Assembly: GCA_041391965.1 (NCBI GenBank)
Contig: JAWKMZ010000002.1
Location: 310,001 to 374,000 of the forward strand
Length of the DNA stretch: 64,000 nucleotides
Direction of reading: 5' to 3'
Origin: JAWKMZ01 sp041391965
GTDB taxonomy: Bacteria > Bacteroidota > Bacteroidia > Flavobacteriales > Flavobacteriaceae
Part shown: piece by piece, positions 7,526 through 15,312 of the stretch
Position numbering within the stretch: position 1 is the stretch's first letter
Layout of the letters: each line of letters begins with the position of its first letter
Notes under the pieces: generated by a model
What the model was told of the DNA's origin: nothing
The model's input: only the letters and a program-made list of their open reading frames with translations
The model's database searches: none
Translations under genes and position numbers: made by a program

Positions 7526-7861
7526 TCACATTTCCAATTTATTTACTTTGTTCATCATTTGTACACCATGAACCAATGATGCACCACCTCTAATGGCAGC
7601 AGCCACATGCAATGCTTCCATCATTTCTTCTTTAGTAATGCCACGTTGCAAACCGTCGCCTGTGTAAGCATCAATGCAATATGGACATTGAATGGTGTGT
7701 GCCACAGCAAGTGCAATTAATGATTTTTCTCTTTCAGTGAGTGCACCTTCTTCAAATACTTTTCCATAATATTCAAAGAATTTTGCACCAAGTTCTTCAT
7801 TCCAATCTGATATGTTACCAAATTTTTTTAGGTCTGCTGGGTCGTAATACGTTTTTTGCAT
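7526..7861 (-). CDS. Arsenosugar biosynthesis-associated AhpD/peroxidase-like protein
   Basis: A 111-residue all-helical protein of the carboxymuconolactone decarboxylase/AhpD superfamily. The redox CxxC (C59, C62 in QCPYCIDAYTGDG) follows LIALAVAHTI, and the C-terminal helix EEMMEALHVAAAIRGGASLVHG is typical. The short form with this motif matches the arsenosugar-associated family described next to ArsS. It probably cycles a disulfide or detoxifies reactive intermediates; the exact reaction is unknown. It is the first gene of the leftward operon, facing divergently away from xdhC, with a 174 bp intergenic region that must hold both promoters. Confidence 0.85.
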   Translation of the reverse strand: MQKTYYDPADLKKFGNISDWNEELGAKFFEYYGKVFEEGALTEREKSLIALAVAHTIQCPYCIDAYTGDGLQRGITKEEMMEALHVAAAIRGGASLVHGVQMMNKVNKLEM

Positions 7862-8035
7862 GATTGTATTGTTATTTTGTTAATTTACTTACGAAAAAAA
7901 TGAATATACAGTTTTAAGTCGATACTATTGGCGAAACATAACACAAAATGTGGAAACAATTTTTTAAGCAATAAATGATGGCTTTATAGATTAGGCTTGT
8001 TATAAAAAAGCCTTATTTTTATATGTTTTTTTAAT
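7862..8035. promoter_or_regulatory. Divergent intergenic region, arsenosugar operon / xdhC
   Basis: These 174 bp separate two divergent operons. On the + strand there is a stem AGGCTT (7993-7998) / AAGCCT (8008-8013) followed by a T-rich run, 22 bp before xdhC. No rightward gene lies upstream, so it would act as a leader attenuator if it works at all. A TAttTTTA sequence at 8014-8021 is one base from the Bacteroidota -7 consensus. I see no clear ArsR-type operator. Confidence 0.3.
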
Positions 8036-8821
8036 ATGATGAAAAGCTGGATAGACCTTTTACTTGATTTTAAAGCAAAGCAAGAACCTATTGCCTTGGT
8101 AACCGTTACCAAATGTTTAGGCTCAACACCTTGTGTGGTGTCGTCGCGAATGATTGTTACTAAAGACAAGAAAATATTTGGAACTATTGGTGGCGGAAAA
8201 CTGGAATATAAGGCCATGGACCAAGCCATAATTGCTATTAATGAAAACAAAATTATAGAATCTACCTATACATTAGGACCAGAATTTGAACAATGTTGTG
8301 GCGGAAAAGTTGAATTTATAATAGAACCTATGAACCAATCACCAGAACTTTTTTTATTTGGAGCAGGACATATTGGTGTTGAAATTTCTAATCTGTTAAA
8401 AGACACACCATTTAAAGTAAACCTTATTGATTCTCGTGACAATTGGTTTGAACATTTAGATTTAGGAACCCATGTTCATCAAGTTCCTGTAACTATTTCA
8501 GATTTCAAAACCTTTAGAGATGCTGTAAAATGGGGAAACAATTGCTATGTTTTAGTGTTAACACACGATCATACCATCGATTTTGAAATTATGGCAATGG
8601 CAATTCCGCAAGAAACAAAATATTTAGGGCTTATTGGAAGTAAAACCAAACGTGTACGATTCAACAATATGTTAATTAAAGAGTTGAATATAAAAGAAGG
8701 CATGAGCAACGTGGTTTGCCCAATTGGGTTAGAAATAGGAGGCGATACGCCTAAAGAAATTGCCATAAGTGTGGTTGCACAATTATTACAAGTGCATTAT
8801 CATGCAGACTCTAAAAAATGA
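8036..8821 (+). CDS. xdhC: XdhC family molybdenum hydroxylase maturation protein
   Basis: A 261-residue XdhC/CoxI family protein. The N-terminal XdhC domain has LVTVTKCLGSTPC and GTIGGGKLEY, with CCGG at residues 87-90, a motif conserved in the family. The C-terminal Rossmann domain has LFGAGHIG (residues 107-114) and LTHDHTIDFEIMAMA, ending IGLEIGGDTPKEIAISV. XdhC binds molybdenum cofactor and delivers it, sulfurated, to xanthine dehydrogenase, which is encoded on the opposite strand 8 kb away. The downstream membrane gene overlaps it by 4 bp (ATGA), so the two are co-translated. Two adjacent ATGs (8036, 8039) are equally possible starts. Confidence 0.92.
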   Translation: MMKSWIDLLLDFKAKQEPIALVTVTKCLGSTPCVVSSRMIVTKDKKIFGTIGGGKLEYKAMDQAIIAINENKIIESTYTLGPEFEQCCGGKVEFIIEPMNQSPELFLFGAGHIGVEISNLLKDTPFKVNLIDSRDNWFEHLDLGTHVHQVPVTISDFKTFRDAVKWGNNCYVLVLTHDHTIDFEIMAMAIPQETKYLGLIGSKTKRVRFNNMLIKELNIKEGMSNVVCPIGLEIGGDTPKEIAISVVAQLLQVHYHADSKK

Positions 8822-9825
8822 AAAACACCAAATCTATTATCGAAAAATTAACAGCACTTTGGGCTTTAAATGAGTGTGGTTTGGGTGGCTTTATGCATGT
8901 TTTGAACTCGCCATTTACAGGTGTTATTGTTGGAGGAATTTCTATTTTATTAATTAGTTTAATTGCTTTTTATGCCGAAAACAAATGGCAATCTATCTTA
9001 AAAGCCTTACTCATTGTGCTTATTATAAAAATGGGAGTCAGTCCATATTCGCCTTTTGCAGCTTATATTGCGGTAAGTTTTCAAGCAATTTTAGGAGCAT
9101 TATTGTTTTCCAATTTTTCTTGGAAACGCTTGACTATTGTTGTTTTAGGGTTGGTAACATTTTTAGAATCTGCTCTCCAAAAATTGATTGTTCTGACCAT
9201 TGTTTATGGCGAAAATTTATGGAAAGCAATTGATATTTATGGCTATTGGATACAAGCAAAACTTCATTTTATGTCAACAACATCTGCCACTTCTGTTTTG
9301 ATTGCTATTTATCTTTTGGTGTATGCTGTTTGTGGTATTTTAGCAGGATTTTTTATTAAAAGCATGATTCAAATTATAAGCCAAGAAAAAGAACACACGT
9401 TTGAATTAAAAGCAGATAATTTAAGCTTTGAAAACTCAAAAAGCAAAAGGTCTTTTAAACGAAAAGTTGTTTGGTTTTGGTTGCTAACAGTAACTGTTAT
9501 TGTATTGGCTTTTACTTTTTTTGGTGGTCCATTATTAGGTTGGCAAAAAGCCATTTATATTGTATTACGCAGCTTTTTGATTTTAATGCTTTGGTATCTG
9601 GTTTTAGGACCTTTAGTATTGAAATTAATTCGAAATTATTTAAACAAAAAAGAATCTGAATATCAAAAAGATATTAGCAATGCGATGGATTTGTTTCCAT
9701 ATTTCAGACAAATTATTGCGTTTACTTGGAAAGAAACAAAACATCTAAAAGGATATACACGCTTTAAGTATTTTATAGCCAATAGTATTTCTAATTGTAT
9801 TCATTTTGAAGTGTTAGAACGCTGA
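8818..9825 (+). CDS. Unrecognised polytopic membrane protein coupled to xdhC
   Basis: A 335-residue protein I cannot place in a named family. About seven hydrophobic segments lie near residues 32-52, 56-74, 78-97, 102-126, 158-182, 213-236 and 240-265. A cytosolic stretch of about 30 charged residues (188-212) and a basic C-terminal tail of about 70 residues are also present. Segments such as GLGGFMHVLNSPFTGVIVGG and SPYSPFAAYIAVSFQ have the small-residue/Pro/His look of substrate-binding transporter helices such as ECF S-components. The start overlaps the xdhC stop by 4 bp, and the THEP1-like NTPase follows 79 bp later. A transporter for a purine or for molybdate/cofactor traffic is conceivable. 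The TGA stop (9823-9825) lies inside a dispersed palindromic element. Confidence 0.85.
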   Translation: MKNTKSIIEKLTALWALNECGLGGFMHVLNSPFTGVIVGGISILLISLIAFYAENKWQSILKALLIVLIIKMGVSPYSPFAAYIAVSFQAILGALLFSNFSWKRLTIVVLGLVTFLESALQKLIVLTIVYGENLWKAIDIYGYWIQAKLHFMSTTSATSVLIAIYLLVYAVCGILAGFFIKSMIQIISQEKEHTFELKADNLSFENSKSKRSFKRKVVWFWLLTVTVIVLAFTFFGGPLLGWQKAIYIVLRSFLILMLWYLVLGPLVLKLIRNYLNKKESEYQKDISNAMDLFPYFRQIIAFTWKETKHLKGYTRFKYFIANSISNCIHFEVLER

Positions 9826-9890
9826 TGCTTATGACAAAACATGATTTTTTATCTGCGTGAATCATAAAGAATCAGCGCCATCTGCGTTCT
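9816..9890. repeat. Dispersed palindromic element, copy A
   Basis: A 75 bp imperfect palindrome. The outer arms AGAACGCTGATG and CATCTGCGTTCT pair at 11 of 12 positions. An inner pair ATGATT / AATCAT and the phrases TTATCTGCGTGAATCAT and AATCAGCG match the other three copies in this region. The left arm overlaps the last codons and stop of the membrane gene. It is the best preserved of the four copies and probably a REP-like flavobacterial element. Confidence 0.65.
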
Positions 9891-9904
9891 ATTAAAAAAA
9901 GAAA

Positions 9905-10393
9905 ATGATCTATATTTTATCAGAAAACATAAGAACAGGAAAAACCACAGCCTTATTGAATTGGACCAAAACTCAGAAAGATTGCGATGGTATTTTGTGT
10001 CCTGACGATGCGTTTGGAAAGCGGTATTTTCTCCAAATAAAAACCAAAAAGGAAGTTGAATTTGAAGTTGAAACTGATGGCGGAACCATAATTAAAATTG
10101 GAACGTTTCGGTTTTTAAAATCGGCTTTTCAAAAAGCAAATGATTATTTAATAGCTTCCGCAGAAAAAAGGGATTGTCACTATTTAATTATTGACGAACT
10201 CGGAAAACTGGAACTCAAAAACCAAGGCTTGCATTTTTCGGCTCTAAAATTAATTCCAAAATATGCGTATGACAAAAAGCACCATTTAATACTTGTTGTT
10301 AGAGCATCATTACTTAATGAGATTATTAAACACTATAACATCTCACAATATTCAGTCATTAAAAAAGAAGCTTTAGAACAAATCAATTACTAA
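9905..10393 (+). CDS. THEP1-like P-loop NTPase
   Basis: A 162-residue single-domain NTPase. The Walker A loop is SENIRTGKTT (residues 6-15), lacking the usual first Gly, and Walker B is YLIIDELGKLEL with D97 and E98. The DE(L/I)G..EL form is typical of THEP1-type nucleoside-triphosphatases and of the DUF2478 group found near molybdenum genes. There is no ABC signature (LSGGQ), so it is not an ECF or ABC ATPase. It is the third gene after xdhC and the membrane protein and converges on DUF6986 with only 21 bp between stops. A GTPase or energising role for the adjacent membrane protein is inference. Confidence 0.8.
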   Translation: MIYILSENIRTGKTTALLNWTKTQKDCDGILCPDDAFGKRYFLQIKTKKEVEFEVETDGGTIIKIGTFRFLKSAFQKANDYLIASAEKRDCHYLIIDELGKLELKNQGLHFSALKLIPKYAYDKKHHLILVVRASLLNEIIKHYNISQYSVIKKEALEQINY

Positions 10394-10398
10394 GATTC

Positions 10399-10413
10399 TT
10401 GCTTTTGAAGCAA
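10399..10413. terminator. Short hairpin between convergent genes
   Basis: TTGCTT / AAGCAA around a 3 nt loop sits in the 21 bp between the stops of the NTPase gene and the DUF6986 gene. The stem is short and no long T-run follows on either side, so it would be at best a weak bidirectional terminator. Confidence 0.3.
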
Positions 10414-10414
10414 T

Positions 10415-11851
10415 CTATGATTTCAACTTTGCACGTCTATCTTTTAAAATTTTAGCAAATGAGCGTGTTCTAATTTCATCCAATGTTAAACCAGTTGCTA
10501 AAACCTCATCAATGGTAATGGCACCACTATTTAAAGCTTTTAAAAAGTAATTCAATAAGCCTTGTCCTGTGGCGGCATCATCAAACGTATCGCCAATTAA
10601 CGTGGCTTGTGCTGCTTTTTCAACAAAAGTTTTTAAACGGATGACAGCATCATCATAACTTTCTAAAAAGAAAGCGTAAACGGCTGCGTAACGCATTGGT
10701 AATTGCGCAGGATTCAAATCCCAACCTTGATACAAACCTTTGTAAAGCGAATGACGAATATGTCCATAGCCTTTTAACCAAGCTCTGTGTACAACATCTT
10801 TGTTTTCTTGTTCTTGGGCTTTGGTCAAATTCCCTCGATGTGGCCCAATTGGCATCGTGTTGGTCGCGCCATCAGATAGCCAAATTCCTGTATGAGCTAA
10901 AGCCACTTTGGTAGTGTAATGTGCAAAATCGCAGACATCATGATCCATTTCTTGATAAGAGGCTGTGATGTTATTGGAAGCTGTATAATCGTAAGTGCCA
11001 AAATGCGTCGCAATACAACGTCCTTTGCTTGCAAGGATAAAGCGGTACAACGGATTGGTGCCATTATGATCCATAATAGATTGTGTAGTTTCAACCATCA
11101 TTTCCATTTTTAAAGCACCACTTTTTAAACTGAAATGGTCTTCAATTAATTCAAAACATGAGATTAAAGCAATAATCTGCTCTGGAATGGTCACTTTTGG
11201 GAGCATGACAACAAAATTACTTGGTAATTTCCCCTTGGTTTCTGTGAGTAATGTGCTTACAAACAAATCGAGTGTACGCAAACCACGTTCTTTTAATTCT
11301 TCGGTAAATGGTTTGATTCTGATGCCGATAAAAGGTGATAATGTGTTGTTTTGCATGCCTTTTGCAACTTGTTTTGCAGCAAAAATGGCTGTTTCGTCTT
11401 CTTCTTTATCGGAACGATTTCCAAAACCATCTTCAAAATCAATTCTAAAATCTTCAACACCTTCATTTTTTAGTTTGGCAATGACTTTATGATAAATGGT
11501 ATAAGAAAAACCTGCTGGATGTTGTTTTAATTCAGCTTTTGACAACCCTTCTAAAGTGTTGGCAAGCGCTTGTTGCTCTTTTTTATTTGAAGGAAATGTA
11601 TCACTTCCTTTTAATTGAAACGCTTTTCCAAATTCTATAAAATTAGGTGCGTAATGTAAAAGAGAATTCAAAGCAATCTCACCTAAAACTTGTGTGGTGT
11701 CCGATTTGAATAAGTTTGCGCCTCCATAAACCGTATGAATAGGCTGACGGTCTTCACGATCGCCTCTATAAATTTTGTTAAATGCTTGATTGGCTGTGCT
11801 TAAAGCTTTAAAAATAGTGGCTTTTTTATCTTCTGAAATACTTAAATTCAT
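10415..11851 (-). CDS. DUF6986 protein, CitE/HpcH/malate synthase-like TIM barrel
   Basis: A 478-residue protein of the family annotated DUF6986 or 'phosphoenolpyruvate kinase' in Bacteroidota. Its core resembles HpcH/CitE/malate synthase barrels. GIRIKPF gives an Arg (R178) as in CitE substrate binding. MMVETTQ gives E254, and THFGTYDYTAS gives D288, at the places where CitE and malate synthase hold Mg2+. FRIDFEDGFG (135-144) adds an acidic loop. These features suggest C-C bond formation or cleavage on a 2-oxo acid or CoA ester. As the last gene of the urate operon it is a candidate for using glyoxylate or a ureidoglycolate derivative. The kinase name is not supported by anything I can see. 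Confidence 0.85.
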   Translation of the reverse strand: MNLSISEDKKATIFKALSTANQAFNKIYRGDREDRQPIHTVYGGANLFKSDTTQVLGEIALNSLLHYAPNFIEFGKAFQLKGSDTFPSNKKEQQALANTLEGLSKAELKQHPAGFSYTIYHKVIAKLKNEGVEDFRIDFEDGFGNRSDKEEDETAIFAAKQVAKGMQNNTLSPFIGIRIKPFTEELKERGLRTLDLFVSTLLTETKGKLPSNFVVMLPKVTIPEQIIALISCFELIEDHFSLKSGALKMEMMVETTQSIMDHNGTNPLYRFILASKGRCIATHFGTYDYTASNNITASYQEMDHDVCDFAHYTTKVALAHTGIWLSDGATNTMPIGPHRGNLTKAQEQENKDVVHRAWLKGYGHIRHSLYKGLYQGWDLNPAQLPMRYAAVYAFFLESYDDAVIRLKTFVEKAAQATLIGDTFDDAATGQGLLNYFLKALNSGAITIDEVLATGLTLDEIRTRSFAKILKDRRAKLKS

Positions 11852-11867
11852 TGTTTTTATCTTTTAA

Positions 11868-11945
11868 TAGCATGCTGATTTTTTATGATTAATAGGATTG
11901 GTTTCGCAAATAAATCAGTGAAAATCTGCTCAATCGATGTTCTAT
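11868..11945. repeat. Dispersed palindromic element, copy B
   Basis: A degenerate copy of the palindromic element, between the DUF6986 start and the uraD-uraH stop. It keeps GCTGATTTTTTATGATTAA near the left end, AATAAATCAGTGAAAATCTGC in the middle and GATGTTCTAT at the right end, matching copies A, C and D in order. The outer arms pair less well than in copy A. Confidence 0.5.
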
Positions 11946-11947
11946 GT

Positions 11948-12814
11948 TTAACTTCCTCTATAGGTTGAATACCCAAACGGATTTATCAATAATGGGATGT
12001 GATAATGACTGCTATCAGTCACTTCAAATTGAATAGAAACTTCTGGATAAAACCCGTTTTGATTTTTGTTTTTGTAATAATGTGCTGTGTTGAATGTCAT
12101 CGTATAAATACCAGGAATTAATAATCTTCCAGGAGGCAATACATCAGCAATTCTGCCATCGTTATTGGTGATGCCAACACTCATAGGTTTCCATTGGTTG
12201 TCTCGTAATCCTTTTAAAGTGATAAGCATGTGGCTTGCTGGTATACCAACAGAAGTGTCTAAAGCGTGTGTTGTAAGATGGCTTGATAAATTGGTTTTTT
12301 CAGGCAAACCTTCAATAAGTTTTGCTAAACGAATTACCGTTATTTTATGTTGTTCGTTCATAGCTACATAAATTTCATCTTCCGTCTGATGATGCAATCT
12401 TGTATTGACAATAGTTAACATTTCATCGGCTGATTTTCCGCTGGCACTCACAATAAAAATGTAGCCAAATTTGTCTTCATAATGTTGATTGGCTTTTGCT
12501 AAAGCTTCTATGGTTTCCATGGTTGCTTCAGCAACTTTGGCTTGTTCATTATTTGCCCAATCTTTGGTATGTGCAAATTTTTGTTGCAAACTTTCAACAG
12601 CTCCAATTTTTGGATGACCAGTAAACGCCTCTTTAAAATCTTCAATATTGCATAGATTATACCAAATAGAAGCTGCTTTTTTTATCAGTATTTCTTCGGA
12701 TGAAAACGGTCTGCTTCCCACCATTTTAGAAATCCAAGTTTTTGATACGCAACAGGTTTCAAGTTGTGCAAAAGCTTCTTGTTCTGAAAGTGAATTGAGT
12801 TGGTTTAATGTCAT
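11948..12814 (-). CDS. Fused OHCU decarboxylase - 5-hydroxyisourate hydrolase
   Basis: A 288-residue bifunctional enzyme for the two steps after urate oxidation. The N-terminal UraD domain (residues 1 to about 168) has the catalytic His in FTGHPKIG (H67) and the helical SEQEAF start. The C-terminal transthyretin-like UraH domain (from about 178) has the THALDTSVGIPA strand and ends in YRGS, the hallmark C-terminus. UraH opens 5-hydroxyisourate to OHCU, and UraD decarboxylates OHCU to S-allantoin. The fusion resembles the plant allantoin synthase arrangement. The gene follows puuD in the operon, separated by copy C of the palindromic element. Confidence 0.95.
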   Translation of the reverse strand: MTLNQLNSLSEQEAFAQLETCCVSKTWISKMVGSRPFSSEEILIKKAASIWYNLCNIEDFKEAFTGHPKIGAVESLQQKFAHTKDWANNEQAKVAEATMETIEALAKANQHYEDKFGYIFIVSASGKSADEMLTIVNTRLHHQTEDEIYVAMNEQHKITVIRLAKLIEGLPEKTNLSSHLTTHALDTSVGIPASHMLITLKGLRDNQWKPMSVGITNNDGRIADVLPPGRLLIPGIYTMTFNTAHYYKNKNQNGFYPEVSIQFEVTDSSHYHIPLLINPFGYSTYRGS

Positions 12815-12828
12815 AATTCATTTTTTTT

Positions 12829-12906
12829 TGAACGTTGATGATACTGGTTTTTTTATGATTGAATATGATTCATTCCGTAAATAAATCAGCAACAACAATG
12901 CTCTAT
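12829..12906. repeat. Dispersed palindromic element, copy C
   Basis: About 78 bp between the uraD-uraH start and the puuD stop. The left end is GAACGTTGATGATACTGG, the centre TTTTTTTATGATTGAATATGATTCATTCCGTAAATAAATCAGC and the right end AATGCTCTAT, in the same order as copies A, B and D. The right end abuts the puuD stop codon. Confidence 0.55.
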
Positions 12907-14309
12907 CATTTTGGTGCACCTTGATTGATCCAACAATTAATCATATCGCGTTCTTCTTGAGTCATCCCAGTTTGATTGTTGTTAAAAGGCATATTTTTGC
13001 TCACTACTGCACGTTGAAAAATTTTGTCTTTTAAATTATAAATCTGTTCAGCTGTATCATATTTAATCCCATTTGGTGCGACTTTCCAAACAGCATCTGT
13101 TGGATGTGATGAATGGCACATGATACATCTATTATGAATAATGGTTTGAATTTCAGCAAATGAGACCGTTTCAGTACAATTTTCATATTTAGGTTTTGCA
13201 GGCGCAGTCATAAACGCCATACCCAATAAAAGTACAATAGAAATTGGCATCACCCAAACAGAAAGTTGTCCTTTTTCGCGAATGTTCAAATAATGTTTAA
13301 CACCTGCAGTTCCAAATGTAATACCCAACAGAATAATCCATTGGTATGTGTTTCCGTATGTGCTTGGAAAGTGATTACTAATCATCACAAACAACACTGG
13401 AAGCGTAAAATAATTATTGGTGTACGACCTTAAAAAAGCAGCTTTGCCATCAGCTGGATTTGGTTTTTGTCCTTTTTTTGCAGCAGCAACCATGCGTTTT
13501 TGCCCAGGTATAATTACAAAAAACACATTGGCAGCCATTAAAGTTCCTAAAAAGGCACCAAAGTGAATGTAGGCAGCTCTTCCGCTGAAAATATGCGCAT
13601 AAAACCATGCAAACAAAACGACTAAAGCTGTAATGGCTATGGTAAAAACCACTTTATTATTGTTCAGTTTTTTGCAAATTTGATCATAAAGTAACCATCC
13701 AACAATTAATGATGTAAGGCTTATGAGTATGGCTGTTGCAGGTTGAATATCTAAAACGTTGGGATCAATTAAAAACGATTTCGCATTAAAATAATAGACA
13801 ATAGAAAGTAAACAAAACCCTGATAGCCACGTAAAATATGCTTCATATTTAAACCAATGTAAATGTTTAGGAATTTGTTTTGGAGCCAGTTTGTATTTTT
13901 CAAGATAGTAAAACCCACCACCATGGACAGCCCAAAGATTACCTGCTAATTCATCGCGAACGTTTTCTGTTCGGTTGAGTGCATTTTCTAAAAACACAAA
14001 ATAAAAGGAGGCGCCAATCCAGGCAATTCCAAAAGTAATATGGATGAGCCGAACAGTTAAATTAAGCCATTCAAAAAAGTGACTTTCATAAATGGTACCT
14101 TTTAAAAAGAGGTATAAAATGCCTATGCCACAAACGGAAGCGATAACAATTAAAGCGTAAAACCAGTTTTGAGCCGTTTGAAGTGAGTCGGCTTTTTCAT
14201 CATCACCTTCAACTTTTAGGTCTTGAATTAATTGACGAATTTTATAGGTAGCAGCAACTATTACTGTAAAAATAACAAGCCACGCTACAAGTAAAATTAT
14301 CTCTGTCAT
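12906..14309 (-). CDS. puuD: Urate hydroxylase PuuD with C-terminal cytochrome c
   Basis: A 467-residue membrane urate oxidase. An N-terminal DUF989-type domain (residues 1 to about 375) carries about eight or nine transmembrane helices with conserved His in IRLIHITFGIAWIGASFYFVF and WAVHGGGFYYLEKY. A C-terminal cytochrome c domain has the haem motif CIMCH near residue 410, and GNM/NMPF as the likely axial Met region. It oxidises urate to 5-hydroxyisourate and passes electrons to the respiratory chain instead of making H2O2 as soluble uricase does. It lies 5 bp after the allantoicase gene. No soluble uricase is present in the window. Confidence 0.95.
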   Translation of the reverse strand: MTEIILLVAWLVIFTVIVAATYKIRQLIQDLKVEGDDEKADSLQTAQNWFYALIVIASVCGIGILYLFLKGTIYESHFFEWLNLTVRLIHITFGIAWIGASFYFVFLENALNRTENVRDELAGNLWAVHGGGFYYLEKYKLAPKQIPKHLHWFKYEAYFTWLSGFCLLSIVYYFNAKSFLIDPNVLDIQPATAILISLTSLIVGWLLYDQICKKLNNNKVVFTIAITALVVLFAWFYAHIFSGRAAYIHFGAFLGTLMAANVFFVIIPGQKRMVAAAKKGQKPNPADGKAAFLRSYTNNYFTLPVLFVMISNHFPSTYGNTYQWIILLGITFGTAGVKHYLNIREKGQLSVWVMPISIVLLLGMAFMTAPAKPKYENCTETVSFAEIQTIIHNRCIMCHSSHPTDAVWKVAPNGIKYDTAEQIYNLKDKIFQRAVVSKNMPFNNNQTGMTQEERDMINCWINQGAPK

Positions 14310-14314
14310 TCAGT

Positions 14315-15310
14315 TTATTTTAGAGTTCCTAAAATTCGCAATCTGCTCACACCACCATCAGGATAAATTTTTAGCTTTATATGTGTGATAGGTTGCTTGT
14401 TATTTATAATTTCACGCTCAAAATGATGTTCTTTATGCGCTTCTAATTTTTGTTGCGGAAGCAAGGTTGTCCAATGATGTTGTTCTTGCAAAACTTCAGA
14501 ATCATTGTCACAATAACAGGCGTCGATAGCACACGAATCGGGATAATTGCCTTTAAAATGTTTTGTGTCAACAATTATTTTTTTAACCATTCCCGAATGT
14601 CCTAAACGCAGAATTACAAAGTCCACATTATTTGGCGTTCTGTTGCGTTTGGTTTCCCAACCATCTCCCATATTTTTTCCTGTAGTTGGCGAAATTAAAT
14701 TGTCCATTTTACTGAAAAACATATCGTTGCAATGCAAAGCTTTTCCACAGTTATTTGCCAAAGCCAAATCAATAAGTTCATCGTCTTTTACAGTTGACCA
14801 ATCTTTTACAACATCACCATATACTCTAAAGCGAGCAACACCTCCATCTGGATAAATGTGCAAACGAATATGTGTGTAAATTTTGTCGGAATTAATTTCA
14901 AAAAAGTGTTGACTTCCAGGATTTAGTGGTGATTTTGATAAAACTTCGTCCCAAGTTAAATCGTCTGCTTTACTCCAATCTTGAAGATCTTTCGTTAAAT
15001 TAATGGCTTCAACCGAAGCAAAAGGTGGATGATTTCCAAGAAAATGATTGGTGTCAATGTCAAAGCCTTTAATGATGCCATTGGCTCCTAATTTTAGAAT
15101 TGCCCAATCATGACCTGAAGTTCTCTTGCGTCTCGATTCCCAACCGTCCATCCATTTGCCACGATCGGTATATTTGTCGGCAATAAAAATGCCACGCCCT
15201 TCTTTGATGAGGTTTTCTTTTTCTGCAAAAAAATCGTCTGTGCAGTATAACACTTGTCCGCCAATTTTATCTGAAGCGAGATCTGTATAAGTAGTTAGTT
15301 TATTTTCCAA
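14315..15310 (-). CDS. alc: Allantoicase
   Basis: A 331-residue allantoicase made of two similar jelly-roll repeats. Each repeat ends with a signature: IRLHIYPDGGVARFRVYGD near residue 165 and IKLKIYPDGGVSRLRILGT at the C-terminus. DMFFSKMDNLI and DDFFAEKENLI are the matching repeat starts, and GDGWETKRNRTPN / MDGWESRRKRTSG the substrate-site loops. It hydrolyses allantoate to ureidoglycolate and urea. Translation appears to start at a TTG (15310), 2 bp after the allB stop, because no ATG lies upstream in frame and the repeat start would otherwise be lost. It is tightly packed between allB and puuD. Confidence 0.94.
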   Translation of the reverse strand: MENKLTTYTDLASDKIGGQVLYCTDDFFAEKENLIKEGRGIFIADKYTDRGKWMDGWESRRKRTSGHDWAILKLGANGIIKGFDIDTNHFLGNHPPFASVEAINLTKDLQDWSKADDLTWDEVLSKSPLNPGSQHFFEINSDKIYTHIRLHIYPDGGVARFRVYGDVVKDWSTVKDDELIDLALANNCGKALHCNDMFFSKMDNLISPTTGKNMGDGWETKRNRTPNNVDFVILRLGHSGMVKKIIVDTKHFKGNYPDSCAIDACYCDNDSEVLQEQHHWTTLLPQQKLEAHKEHHFEREIINNKQPITHIKLKIYPDGGVSRLRILGTLK

Positions 15311-15312
15311 TT

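Noticed and set aside
7993..8013. AGGCTT/AAGCCT hairpin with T-run before xdhC as a terminator
   Set aside because: No rightward gene lies upstream to be terminated and the stem is only 6 bp; mentioned only within the intergenic entry.
8818..10393. Membrane protein plus NTPase as an ECF transporter (S-T fusion with EcfA)
   Set aside because: The NTPase has no ABC signature or Q-loop and is THEP1-like, so the ECF comparison holds only for the look of the first helices.
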